Source of the DNA: Prillingera fragicola
Taxonomy: Eukaryota > Basidiomycota > Tremellomycetes > Trichosporonales > Trichosporonaceae
DNA length: 64,000 bases
Assembly: GCA_002335605.1 (NCBI GenBank)
Contig: BEDY01000003.1
Coordinates: 744,001 to 808,000, forward strand
Direction of reading: 5' to 3'
Shown: positions 42,574-54,782 of the stretch, piece after piece
Layout of the letters: every line of letters starts with the position of its first letter
Numbering within the stretch: the stretch's first letter is position 1
Notes under the pieces: model-generated
What the model saw: only the letters and a program-made list of their open reading frames with translations
The model's database searches: none
What the model was told of the DNA's origin: nothing
Translations under genes and position numbers: made by a program

Positions 42574-45179
42574 GTTGCAGCTGGTTTTTGTGGGATGACT
42601 AGCGGTGGCGAGAGATGGGTAGAGAGTGAGTCCGCGCGAGAGCGAGTGAGCAACGAGGTGAGTAAGTCTGTTGTGATGTGGGAAGGAGTCGTGTTCCCTT
42701 TTGAAGCAAGCGGTCGCCCTATATCTATCCTCTAGTCATGAGACGTGAGCGGTGTTGTTCGAGTTCTCGTGCCGAGCGACATCGGAACACGGTCCCCACG
42801 GCCTCCCCCGCATAATGGGTTTCATCACAGTGTGCATTAGACGCAGGCGCCCACGTTCAGGCAAGTAAGCGGTCGTCAGTTCCGGGTCTCACTACTTTTT
42901 ATGCTTCAGGTGCACCCGGAGTTGACCCGGTGCTGCCCCTTGTTGCATCATGGCGACATGTCTCTGGTCCCACACCCGATCGGTCTTCTTGGCATGTTCT
43001 TGTGACCGAACGGCTCCGGCTTCCCGAGTCATCAACGCCGTGCTGCTTCGGACCTCGGGGTATTGGTTAATCTCGAAGTGGACCGTGCTGCTAGCGGCTG
43101 GGGACACTAGGGTGAGATCGTGGGAGCGACAGGGCATTGTGATGTCGTGGAGACTATTTTGCGAAGCAGATTAGACCAAAGCAATTCACGAACGGTTACA
43201 ATGGCAACGGTCTTGAATATCTCGGAACAACGATGATGATGCACCTCGGTACATTGTGCGCGGGGAAGTGGCCAAGAGGGAGAGGGCTGCAGTGGCGCGG
43301 TGGCGTGCCTCCGAGGTTCCGAGCGTCCGAGTATTACTGCGAGCAACCGCCAAAGGAGCAACACCGATCCAAGAAAAGGTGGGCAGCATGTCGTCGCAAA
43401 TCAAAGGCACCCGGCGGCCCCCGTCTACGACGGTTATGTACCCTTCTTGGCAGCCACAGCACGCAGAGTTAAACAGCGGTGGGAACGACGCTAGCGTGGA
43501 GCTCGGAAGGTACCTTGCAAGCAATCTGACGTGTCAAGTGGTACAAGAGAGTACACACTCCACGACCACCTGCCGGCCGTGGCTCTGTGCGGCAATGGCC
43601 GACCGGAGAGATGCAAGTAAGCAGCCCAACCAGCACCCGAGGACACCAGCTGTGACGTGAGAAGTGGAAGGGACGAGACAACAGCGAGGAATGTAAACCC
43701 AGCCAGCCTCTATCGGGACGATGTGACCTGGGCGTCCAGTAGTAGATTCCCCACAGCAAGTCGGCCCATGCTCTAATTCAGAAGCAACATCCTGGCAAGG
43801 TCTTGAGGGGGGCAAAACGGCAACGCTTTGTTCGTTGGTTTCGTTTGATGCAGCCAGGTGCAGACGCCACCACCGCCAATGGCGCAGTGGTCGCTGGTAG
43901 TAGTCTTCCGAGGCCCATTGTTTGGGAGAGGGATGTAGTTGAGTGGGTCCCAAGCCCACCTGTGTTGGATTGCGTGGCCCGTGTTCGAAAGGCAGCGGAA
44001 CGGTGTTCGAGTTTGTCACCTGCACGCACTCCGCTCAACTCGACGGTCGCGGCAAGGTCACCTGCCGGTGAAGACCACTTGCCAAGACTTTCTTTGTCTT
44101 TGCCTCCATGTCACAAGTCACCTGTCGAGATGCCTGGCAACCACCAGCAATGATATTCTTGCCCAAGCTGGTTGTTTGGTCCTTTGGCGTTTAGTTGACA
44201 ACCCCTCAACACCGGTGTGCGGGGTGATGAAGCTCAAGCACGTGTCCCCAGCCAATGTCCACGCAATGGTCAGTCGGAAAGTTGTTGAAGGGGTGTGTTC
44301 AGGCTTTAGTATGCCTCGGCGTTGTTGTTGTTGTGATGAGGAGTGATTGTATTCGAGATCGGTAAAGGTCATCGTGCGCTTTGTTGTGCCGGGGCGGTGG
44401 TTGTTGTTGGCACCGAGATCGATCAGCGTTCGCACCTCCGCTTCGACGTCCATGTCTCCCACTCCGTAGCATGCTGTCCTTTGGGTGAGTGAATGTGGTA
44501 TGCGTGGAAAGAAGGCTTAGTGAAGCACAGTCTGTCCTTGAATGATTCCTACTCGACATGACTGCTCGACATAAGAAGCGGAAAGTGGAGTGGTCCATCG
44601 CCAACACTTCACCCATACTCCATGACTTTGACATCTGCAGCTCCTTCCAACTCAGACACTGCATCTCAACATTCAGCTACACTTCCTCAGTGATTCAGTC
44701 ACCAGAGCGATGCACAGAAGATCGTCTCAACAGCAATCGTATTTCATCGGCTCGCCAGCGACAGTGCCAAGCCAGCTAATCAATCCGCAAGAGCTCCGAC
44801 TGAGCAGCTACTATGGATGGCCGACCGCTGTGCACGTTCATTGTCCCGCTTGCCTACTCCGTGCTGATTCCACTCCGTGTGACAGAGATAATATCCTCAT
44901 GAACTGCTGCCCCGGTGATGATCTTTGACTCACTCCGGCACACACGACTCGGGTCTCTATTGTGGCGCAGCTGATGGACCACTCATTCTTGCCCCAGGTA
45001 GCCTATTGTGAGCTCTACTGATGCGAACAGCTTTACGCTTCCTGTTTTGAATCTGACTCCCTTGTTCGATGCACATAAGAAATAGTGATCAGCCCATCTC
45101 TCTTTGTCCTCCAACTCTTTCTCCGTCACGATCGCATTTCACTTCCTTCCCACTCCCTTCACTCTCTCTCAAAGCCAGA
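42574..45179. other. 2.6 kb region without a supported gene
   Basis: The left end is the promoter side of the minus-strand transporter; the right end is the promoter of the second GH18 gene. Frames of 70-163 codons occur on both strands between 43186 and 44664, mutually overlapping and without family motifs, Kozak-like starts or convincing splice links. The G+C content is lower than in the genes. It could hold a non-coding RNA, a decayed gene or a long regulatory segment; I cannot decide from sequence. Confidence 0.45.
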
Positions 45180-47063
45180 ATGCTCTTCTCATTCTTCAAC
45201 GCAAGAGCTGCCTTGGTGGCAACCATCATGTTCGCCTCGACCGCCTACGCCGCTCCAGCCTGGGCAGTCTTCCCTCGCGCAACGACCGGAGAGAACGCCA
45301 ACCCAGGTAACAACTCCATGGTCCTACGTAGTGGTCACATGGTTTGTGCATGGGAGACGGCCGTCGAGTGTTCGAATACGGTCAAGACGGAGCTCATGTG
45401 TGAGTGATTCTGTGATGGGTGGTGTGATGGAGTGGCACCTGTCGTCACTGCCACGGGCTTTGGCGTTCAAGTCCCAAGTCAGGCCTGTTTCTGTTTGCTG
45501 AGACCGCAGTCTGTAGCGTTAAGAACTGGGAGGTGCATCGCCGTTGCAGTGTAGGAGAGATCTGCAAGTAAGTCCCTACGCCTTTGTTGTTTAATCCCCA
45601 ATTAGTCGGACCCTTCACGTCGCACAGCTGACCCAACAGCCGCAACTACACTGGCACAGTTCTAGACGGAACACTTGCCAACTACTGCATTCCGGATCCC
45701 GACAAGGCCAAGCCTGCCTCCCCACTCGATTCACTTCTGGGACAGATAGCTGGTTTTATGGACTCCATTGCCTCGGTCGTGGCGAATTCGAGTGTTCCAA
45801 ACGTTACAGCTGCTGGGAGCGCCGCTTTGGCGACTGTATCTGCTGGAGCGACCTCTACTGCCGTCTCTTCAACAGTCGCGGAGACTATCACCAATGATTC
45901 TTCGGGGGTAAAGGACACAAAGGCAGTGGCGTTCAACGACAAGGGCAACGGCTCAACAGCCGACACTGCAGCCAACACAACCGAGAAGTTCAACACCACC
46001 GCTGGTCCCAACACAACTACAACCGCCAACACAACGTCAGTCCCTGTCATGCCAAAAGGAACCTGGCGAGCGGCCCCCGACGGTACTGCCTCCCCCGACA
46101 TCGACTATTCCTACAAGAACACCCGCTGGCACGCCCCGCACAAGGTCCTGTACTCTGACGTGGGCTACAGCTCCAACGGCTTCAAGTTCCCAAACGCAAC
46201 CGTGTTTGAGGGGTACAACCGCCTCGTGCTCGGTTTTTATCTCAACAAGGGCGCCGGTGACAATGTGCTCCAGTGGGAGCGGAACTCGGAGGAAGAACGG
46301 ACGCGGCTCAAGAAGGAATACGCTGATGCTGGTATTGCTGTGCTGCTGGGTGTGTTTGGCGCCACAGAGGTGCCGAGTACCGATGGCGTGGACCCCGTGC
46401 AGCTTGCGAGGAAGATTGCAACGTATATCAAGCAGTATCAGTTTGATGGTGTCGAGATTGACTATGAGGACTTTGGGGCCATGGAGCCTGGGAGTGATAG
46501 GCAGGGGCTCCTTTGGGCCATCAGTGAGTCTCTTCCCCATGTGCCCAGCTGATGAAAGCGTTCACGACGGCACTGCGCAACTTTCTCGGGACAGAGTACC
46601 TCATCTCGCACGCACCCGTCGGTCCCTGGTTTGATGCCACGCACTACGACAACGGCGGATACACTGGTCTGCACAGTGCGATTGGCCACTTGATCGATTT
46701 CTACTCGGTGCAGTTCTACAACCAGAACAAAGGGTACGAGTCGTGCGAGACGCTGCTGTTCAACTCGTCTGATATCTGGGCCGGCACGGCTTTGTTTGAG
46801 ATTCACACTCTTTACGATATTCCGCTGAACATGCTTGTTATTGGCAAACCTATTGCTGTTGCCGAGCAAGTCAATGGAGGGTGAGTCGTGGCCGAGCACC
46901 GGGCCGTGCTAACTTGCTCAGGTATATGGCACCCGAGTTGCTGGGCGACTGTGTCAAGCAAGCACGGGCCAAGGGATGGAACGCTGGAATCATGTACTGG
47001 CAGTATCGTGCCCAGTACGACGTTTCCAAGCTTCTCAAGACAGTGTGGCCGACTGATGACTAG
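45180..47063 (+). CDS. Secreted GH18 protein with Cys-rich N-terminal module (paralogue 2)
   Basis: Protein of 541 aa from exons 45180-45399, 45510-45567, 45640-46523, 46559-46880 and 46922-47063. The signal peptide is FFNARAALVATIMFASTAYA. A six-Cys module follows (VCAWETAVEC, FCSVKNWEVHRRC, EICNRNYTG, NYCIPDP), then a Thr/Asn-rich linker with many N-glycosylation sequons, then a GH18 barrel from about residue 320 to the end. It shares YLISHAPVGPWFD, YYxQ-like FYNQNKGYESCETLL, VIGKPIAVAEQVNGGYMAPE and GIMYWQY with paralogue 1. The catalytic block is FDGVEIDYEDF, so the second Asp of the DxxDxDxE pattern is Glu while the general acid Glu369 is kept. The exon 4 acceptor (GAAAG) was chosen because it aligns AITFTTALR with paralogue 1. 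Confidence 0.83.
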
Positions 47064-47420
47064 AGAAAATGGATGCCAACAAATCAATTGATTGAATTAC
47101 CTAGCTCTTCCCCGGCTCGCTTCAGCTTGCCCCTTGTCACATCCTCTCCAATATCAGACCATGATCTGTTCGGATAGCATTCATTGCCCTGTATGTTGTC
47201 CTCCGTAGAGCACTGCTGCTCAGTTCGTTGCTCGATGCATAGCCTCGTACTCCCCCCAGTCGCTCACCCAGTGCCACACTCGGCCGCACCGGCTGGCTGT
47301 GCATATTTGGTCCCGCCCCCAGCGCGTCAGTCCCTGTGCTCGGCGTCGTGGAAATGTCTGGCAGCCTCGAACCCCATCCTCTTCTCCTACCTCTCTCCCT
47401 CTCCTCTGCAACGTCTCACG
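47064..47420. other. Intergenic region upstream of BFR1
   Basis: The 357 bp between tandem genes. The last 40 bp before the BFR1 ATG are strongly pyrimidine-rich (cctctctccctctcctctgc), typical of highly expressed genes in this window. A minus-strand and a plus-strand frame here are uninformative. Confidence 0.5.
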
Positions 47421-49483
47421 ATGCCTCCCCCCACCTCGTCCCAAAAGCCCGCCACCATGGTCGCAGGTGTCAAGGCCGGTGCCGCTGCCACCAACGGAAA
47501 CGGAAACGGCGCTGCCAAGGCCGCTCCCGCTGCCCAGGACGAGCACTCGGGTAAGCCCGACCAAAACAAGTACAATGCCGAGCAGGACGCGCTCAACAAG
47601 GAGATTGCTGCTGTCAAGGTCAAGCTTGTGAGTAGACTTGCAGATTGGAAAAGTAGCAGGGCTGGAGAGGGGAGCTGGCGTCGGCGCCGGGCAACGGACG
47701 AGCCGGCTGTCTCCACAGACCCTTGTTTTTCTCCCCCCATGCGGTGCCGGTCGGCTCCTGTGCACCCCCTACTACCTGCCGACTCTTCCCTCTCTCCCCA
47801 GGGCCCACGAGCTAACCCCCCCAGGACGCGATTCGCTCGCGCATCTCGTCGTTCCAGGGCCCCACCTCGAACGACCGCCGCAGCCAGCTCAAGAGCGAGA
47901 TGGACGGTCTCCGCGGCGAGCAGGGCAAGTTCAAGGCCGAGCGCGGCAAGTTGTTTGACGAGATGCGCCGTCTCCAGGACGGTGTTCAGAAGAAGATCAA
48001 GGACGTGCAGGCCCAGCGCGGCAAGGTTGGGTTCAAGAGCGTTGCCGAGGTCGACAACAGGATTAGGTGAGTGGTGCGAGGCCAAAGACGCAAAGGGCGA
48101 TCGGTCGGATCAGCAAGTTGAGATCGGGGATGGGCGATCGGGGAGGTGGCAGACGTGAGACTGGGCTCTGGTCTGCAGAGCTCGTGTTCTCTGACAGCTC
48201 CTCTTGTCTTAACTTTCGTCGAACCCAGCCCTCAGCACATGCTTCGTTCATACGTCAGGCTGCGCTGACACCCCAGCGACCTCAACCAGCAGGTCGAGGC
48301 CGGCACCATGAAGCTTGTCGACGAGAAGCGCGCTCTCCAGGAGATCACCACCCTGCGCCGCGCGCGCAAGGCCCTCGAGACCTCTGGCTCGTCTGACGAC
48401 GCCATTGCCGCCGACAAGGCACGCATTGAGGAGCTCAAGAAGAAGCTCGACGACCCCGAGGCCAAGAAGGTCAGTGAGCGCTTCGACGAGCTCAAGAAGG
48501 AGATGGACTCTTTGCGCGAGGAGGGCGACAAGGCGTACCAGGAGCGCAACAAGCTTTACGACGAGCGCACCGAACTGTCCAAGCAGATGGACGAGCTGTA
48601 CGGCCAGAAGCGCGAGGCTGCCCAGAGCTTCCACGACGCCAAGGACGCCTACTACGCCAAGGTCCAGGCTATCCGCCAGGCCCGCAACGACCGCTACAAG
48701 GCCGAGAAGGCCAAGGAGGATGCCACCCGCCGCGAGGAGGAGATTGTCCAGATGCGCGAGGAGGCCAGCGCACCTGCCTACACTGCCGAGATTGAGGACT
48801 GCCGCATCCTGATCAACTACTTTGCTGGCAAGTACGGCGTCGGCGAGGTCCCGGAGACGGCCGCTGGCAAGAAGGAGGAGCCTGCTACGCTCGCTGGCGT
48901 CAAGCAGCTCAACATTCGCAAGGTCGAGGACGACTTTGCCGGCATGAAGCTTAAGAAGAAGGACGAGGAGCTCGAGGGATTCTTCGGCGGCAGCGGCAAG
49001 GGCAAGAAGAAGGGCGGCAAGAAGGGCGGCGCATCTAACGCCGCTTCTGGCACTGCTACCCCTACTGCGTCGGCAAACGATGCCGTCCACCTCCCCATGC
49101 ACTTGCTGTCAGCCCTGCTCGCGTTCGGCATCTCGCCCCCCTCGGGCAAGGAGGACGTCACGCGCACCGTCAACGACCTCGAGACCAAGAAGTCTTGGTT
49201 TGAGGCCAACTCGGAGGCCAAGACCAAGTCGGAGATTGAGCGTGTTGAGAAGCTCGTCGCCAAGATGCAGAAGAAGAACGCCGCTATTGCCGACGAGGAC
49301 AACGAGGAGGGTGGCGCCAAGGAGCCTTGTAAGTGCCGTCAGCGAGTGGATGAGAGCCAGCGCTGACACTTTGCAGCCGAGGATGCAGCCGTGCCCGCTG
49401 ACGGTGCCCTGCCATCCAGCGGCGAGGGTGTCGCTGTTGCCGAGGCCGACGCCGAGATCGAGGCCGCCAAGGAGAGCGCCTAA
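47421..49483 (+). CDS. BFR1: Bfr1-like polysome/mRNP-associated coiled-coil protein
   Basis: In budding yeast Bfr1 binds mRNAs on ER-bound polysomes with Scp160 and influences nuclear segregation and secretion. Exons 47421-47627, 47825-48066, 48277-49328 and 49377-49483 give 535 aa. After a short Ala/Asn-rich leader (residues 1-40), a nearly continuous coiled coil runs to about residue 300. Its segments include DAIRSRISSFQG, SEMDGLRGEQGKFKAERGKL and QKKIKDVQAQRGKVGFKSVA, followed by the conserved TLRRARKALE. Then follow the helical block DCRILINYFAGKYG, a Lys/Gly-rich basic patch and a domain with PPSGKEDVTRTVNDLETKKS. The C terminus is acidic. It is likely strongly expressed, given its C-ending codon bias. 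Confidence 0.88.
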
Positions 49484-50208
49484 GCCTCTCTGACCTCTCT
49501 CACTACCTCCACTGCATTGCCTATCAACTCTCCCACGAGCAGTGCTTTAATCCCGATTACCCCCTCCCCCTGTCCTCCGGGTCGCTATAAGAGCACGGGG
49601 GCGCGCTCTACACATTATTCCACCACATACTATCCATAGGGTCATCTATCTGCGGTTGCATGTGTTTGTCGAAGCCCGGTGTGTGCGGGGGCAATAGATG
49701 AGCTTATCGCGACGCGGCCAGTGCTGATAAAGTCTCGGCCCAGTTTGCCGACCAGATAGGCTGAGGAGAGCAGCGGTGTTGCCGAGGCTGCTACTCGGTG
49801 GCGTGCAGCTTGGACGTCGTAGGGGCTGCCACCTGTCCTGCTCCAGCGCTCGCTGCCTGTAGTCGTGGCCGTCTTGGGACTGTCAGAGGATGGCAAGCAG
49901 GGATGTAAGATTCCGCATCGTCTCTCCCCCAATCCCGCGGTAAGTGCATCGAGCTGTCACGTGGCACGTGCTCAACCTCCACCTCTCTTCCCCGCGCGAC
50001 TGACCTGCTCCCCCCTGGGTGACTTCCCCATTCTCCCCATTCTCTCTCTCCCCCCCGACCTCATCGGCACTTGCATCTACCTCTTGCTCCTATCCCTCTC
50101 ATCACCACAGGTATTGCCACTGTCACTCTCAGACGACTCATCCTCTCCTGCTCCCTTGTCTCGTCTCTCGGGGCAGAGCTACAGTGACACTCAACCAACA
50201 ACATCACA
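49484..50208. other. Intergenic region upstream of the paladin-like gene
   Basis: The 725 bp between tandem genes. A C/T-rich run (about 49980-50160) precedes the next ATG, and a ctataagag element occurs near 49585. I see no coding sequence or structured RNA. Confidence 0.45.
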
Positions 50209-53200
50209 ATGTCCACCCCAACCTCGCCCCCAAACCGCACAACCCCACCGACCCGCCTAACGCCTCTGCCATCAATAGACCAACAACACCAATTTCTCCC
50301 AGTCCGCTCCTCCCCCCTCGCCGTCGGATCAGGCGATCGCCCAAGGCGGCAAAGCGACAGCCTCCTCCCGCCGACCTCGCTGTCACCAAAGGCGAGCTAC
50401 ATTCACCATGCCGCCACGCACCCCGTGCCCTCCCGCACGGCGAGCTCCAGTGGCGGAAGGGGCAAGGTGCTGGGACGGGTCAGGCAGCTGAGGGCCGAGG
50501 AGGAGGGGGTCGTCAAGCGCCGCGCTGGTGGTGTTCTCGGACGGGGGTGAGTGGCAAACGACGAGCGCAGTGTGCAAGGCGGTGCTGACTGGTGCACCAG
50601 ATTCATTCTCAAGACTGGTGAGCTTGTGGTTCTGAGCGTTCCGGTGCCTCGCAAGGTGGCTTAGCCTGGCGGCCGTGGTCTGGTGACTCGCGATAGTGTT
50701 GGCTGACCCACAGACCACTACCCCACGGGCCGTGCGCTCGATCTCGACCTGAACGTCCAGGGTGCCCCCAACTTTCGTACGCCGCAGCCAGACGGGCTGA
50801 ACGTCTATGGTGTTGCGCAGCCTACCATTCCGGGTCTCAAGAGTATCTTGACGATCCTGCAGTGCCAGCCGCGGCCCAGGGTTGAGACCCCCACGAGTGA
50901 TGTCGCCGAGGGCACGGCGATGATGCGCCGCCGGTCGAGTGTGGCCGTGCCGGACATTCAGGGGCATACGATTTGGTTCTCGACGCGTGAAGAGACGCTC
51001 GGTGAGTGAATTTATTTGGGTGACGCTGACGGGCAGTGTACATTGCTGGCAGGCCGTATGTCCTTCGGGATGGAGCGGCGCCACTGCACACCCTTGCGCT
51101 CTCGGATCGTGCGTCCAACCTCGAAGACATTGAGAGGCGTCTCAAGCTCGACATTCTCGAGGAGGCTAAGCGTTACGGTGGTCTGATTCTGTGCCACGAT
51201 GAGGTGCAGAGTGGCGAAATCGTGCCCACGTGGGTGAGCGTCGACGAGAACGCCATCCGTACCCCGATGGAAGTCTACGAGGACTTTCAGAAAGCGGGCT
51301 GGCGTGTCGACTACTGGCGTATCCCAGTCGCTCCCGACCGTCCTATTGAAGACAACTACCTCGACGCTTATGTTTCGCGTCTCAAGGACACTGACCCCCT
51401 CACGACCTCGCTCGTGTTCAACTGTGGCATGGGTGTCGTGCGTACCACTTTTGCTATGGTTGCGGCGCTGCTCGTGCGTAGGGAGCAATACCTTGAGCGT
51501 GGGCTGGATGACCCCTTTCCCGTCGCGACTGGGTCCGGGTTTGCCACTCCGGGTAGTGGTGCTATCAGCACCCCACCGAACGTGCCCCAAGCAGCGCAGT
51601 TCCTCCAGCAGGCGTCGCTGCAGCAGGAGATGAACCGTTCGCTCCTAAAGGTCACGCGCATGCTTGATACGTGTCTTCCCTCGCGCCGCTCCAACGCCGC
51701 TATCGACTTGCTCTCCACCCATCCCAACTTGCTCGAATCCCTGCGTCGCGCACACATGGGCAACTACCAGATTGTGCTTTCGCTTCTTTCGAGCCTTGAC
51801 CACGGTCGCGAGACCAAGCGGCTCGTAGATCAGCTAATTGACGACTGCGACGCTGTTGTCAATCTCCGTGACAATGTCATCGAGTATCGTCTCAAGTACG
51901 CCACTGTCGCGGGCGACGACAAGTCTGGCCAGACGTATCTCGACAAGGCCGTCCGTTCTCTCGAGCAGTACTTTGACCTCATCGTGTTTGCGGCGTTTGT
52001 TGAGGACAACCGCGGTATGAGTTCCGGCACGACCTTTTCTTCCTGGTTGCGTGGGCGCCCAGAGATCTGGAATCAGATCAAGGTCCTGCGTCGCCGTGGT
52101 GGCGACAGGCTGTTTGCCTTTGCGCCTGCCAACGACCTCAGTGTGGTCTCGCGCTCCCTCGACATGGGCCACGGGCACCAGGACGCGCGCCAGGGCCGCA
52201 CCGACCTCGAAGGCGGTCGTGTTCTGGGCGACGAGTGGGCCGAACATGTTGTCAAGAACCGCAGCGGTATCATGCTGCGTGCGTCGACTTTGCTCAAGCG
52301 CGACTTGTGGGTTGCAGAGTCTGCTGCTTCGACAGACGGTATCCGTGGCGCCATTGGGTTCAGGCAAGTTGCGGGTGCAAACATTTATGCGACTGGCCAG
52401 CCGACTGCGGCTGCCATTGGTGAGATCCTCGGTATTGTCAAGCAAAGGTCTGGCAGCGTCAACAGCGTGGTGTGGATTTGTCTCCGCGAGGAGCCGCTGG
52501 TTATGATCAACGGCGCGCCATACTGCTTGCGCCGTGACACTACGGCGCTGCGTAACATGCGCGACTACACTGGAGTTTCTCCTGCGCGCCTCGGCGTGCT
52601 TGAGGAGAGGCTGCGCTCCGACGTCGTGGCCGAGAGCGAAGCGTTTGGCGGCAGCGTCCTGCTGCACACCGAGACGCCCAACGGCGAGGTCGTCCCGCTG
52701 TGGGAAAAGGTCAACCCGGACGATGTCGAGTCACTGCGCGAGGTCATGGATGCCGAGGCTGACCAGTCGACCGACGTCAAGCTCCACTTTGAGCGTATCC
52801 CCATCACGTCCGAGTCGTCGCCCGACTTCCACGACATTTCGCTGCTTCTCGATGTGTGCATGCGCATCAACATTGACAAGACGGCGATCATCCTCAACGA
52901 CCAGCTCGGTCGCGGACGTAGTTCCAACACTGCAGTCATTGTCTTTTTGATTGAAAGGTGGCTCAAGATGCACCGCTCGCAGTCTATGCCAAACACGCCG
53001 TCGCGGAGCCGCAGCAGCACAAAGTTTCCGTCGCGGCGCGGAACGCTTGCACCCGAGTCTCGCACAAGTTGGCAGATTATCAACTCGTGCCTCCGCGTGG
53101 TGCGTAATGGTCTCGAGGTCAAGCGTGTCGTCGACGAAGCGATTGACCGGGCGCGCACGACCTACAACCCGCGCGACGCGGTCGAGGATTTCCGTGACAA

Positions 53201-54706
53201 GGCTCAGGAGGCAAAGTCGCCAGACGAAAAGCAGAGCGCGATCGAAAAGGGCATGCACTCGCTGCTGCGCTACTACCACCTGCTCGTCTTCCAGGCCTAC
53301 CTCGACGACACGATGCCCGACGACGAGGAGGCATACACGTTTGAGCAGTTTGTCAAACATCGTCCCGTGTTCAAGACACTGCAGAACGAGCTGCTCCACG
53401 GTGGTTTGGCTAGCTTGACGCCGCTGGAGCGCGCCGAGCCAGCTGACGGCATGGCGCTAGAGGACGAGGTGTCGCAGGTGGTTGCGAATCGCCGCGGTGC
53501 TATTCTGTCTGCGCAGACAATCCTCAAGTCTGATTTCTTTTCAGGGCTCCAAAAGCAGAGCCTGCCCGAACGCGTCGACGGCGCGGCAAACTACCGCCAG
53601 GTTCCGCTGCTTGGCGCTTCGGAGACGGAGAAGAACGACAACCGCTTTGTGTACGGAACCGGCATGCCGTCTGCTCCCGGGCTGCGCAACGCGCTTGTCA
53701 AGATGGATGCCGAGCCCGAAGGCAAGCGCAAAGTCATGTGGACGTCGCTGCGCGAGGAGCCGGTGCTGTACGTCAACAGCCGGCCGCACGTGCTGCGTCT
53801 CGTGGACAAGCCGCTCATCAACGTCGAGACGACAGGTGTCTCTGCCTCTGTGGTGGAGCGCATGGAGTCGCAGCTCAAAGAGGACGTCATCAAGGAAATC
53901 CGCGAGGGTGACGGCAAGTTACTGTTGCACGACGAGACCGAGACCAAGCCTGGTGTCTACGAGGTTATCCCTATCTGGGAGACGGTCGAGGAGGAGAATG
54001 TCATGACGCCAAAGGAGCTTTACGAGAGCGTCGTGGGCGACAAGTTTAACGTCGACTATGAGCGGATTGCTATAACGGACGAACAGGCGCCGTTGCCGCT
54101 GGCGCTGCAGCAGATTGTGCACCGTGTCATCACCGGTTTGAAGGAGGGCCACGACTTTGTGTAAGTTTACGTCCCAAGCGAGGGCTGACGAGCAGGTTCA
54201 ACTGCCAAATGGGCCGCGGCCGTACTACGACTGGCATGATTGCCGCTTCACTCATTGCAACCATTGCGACGGGCGACATGGCCGTAGAGGGCATGTACGA
54301 GGACGAAGACGAGGCGGACCTGGACGACATCGAGGACGCCAACCAGTATCTGAATGGCGAGTACAAGACGATTCTCCAACTCGTGACCGTGCTGTCGCAC
54401 GGCAAGCAAGCCAAGCGCATCACCGACAGGGTCGCCAACCTCATGGAAGGCGTGCAGAATCTGCGCAAAGCCGTCTACGACTTCAAGCTCAAGGTCGCTG
54501 CCGCCGAGCCCGGGTCGCAAAAGCACACGCAGCTGCTGCACCAGGGCGTAAACTACTTGTTCCGGTACGGAGTGCTTATCGTGCTCGCCAACTTTTTGCT
54601 CGAGGCAAAGGCCCAGGGGACGCCGCTCGAGGACGCCGACTTTCCAGGTTGGCTCGCGCAGCATCGTGAGATTAGTAATGTGCTCTCCCGCAAGACGCTC
54701 GACTAG
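50209..54706 (+). CDS. Paladin-like protein with three PTP-like phosphatase domains
   Basis: Protein of 1425 aa from exons 50209-50546, 50601-50617, 50714-51001, 51037-54160 and 54196-54706. It has three tandem modules of the inositol-phosphate/PTP-like phytase type found in paladin (PALD1). Each ends a segment IAGRPYVLRD, INGAPYCLRRD or VNSRPHVLRL and carries a P-loop. Loop 1 is FNCGMGVVRTT (Cys344), loop 3 is FNCQMGRGRTT (Cys1259), but loop 2 is LNDQLGRGRSS, with Asp836 in place of the catalytic Cys. The DHYPTGRALDLDLNVQGAPN segment near residue 120 is diagnostic. The 17-nt second exon (GFILKT) is tiny. Whether modules 1 and 3 are active phosphatases is unknown; animal paladin is thought to act in signalling. 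Confidence 0.87.
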
Positions 54707-54782
54707 GTGTCGCGTCCACTGAACGCACGGCACGAGCAAAGATCATAGTGAATACAGAACCAAATGTATCAAGTACCTACCT

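Noticed and set aside
43186..44664. Several 70-163 codon frames in the 2.6 kb gene-free region
   Set aside because: Mutually overlapping, no similarity, no signal peptide, no splice links.
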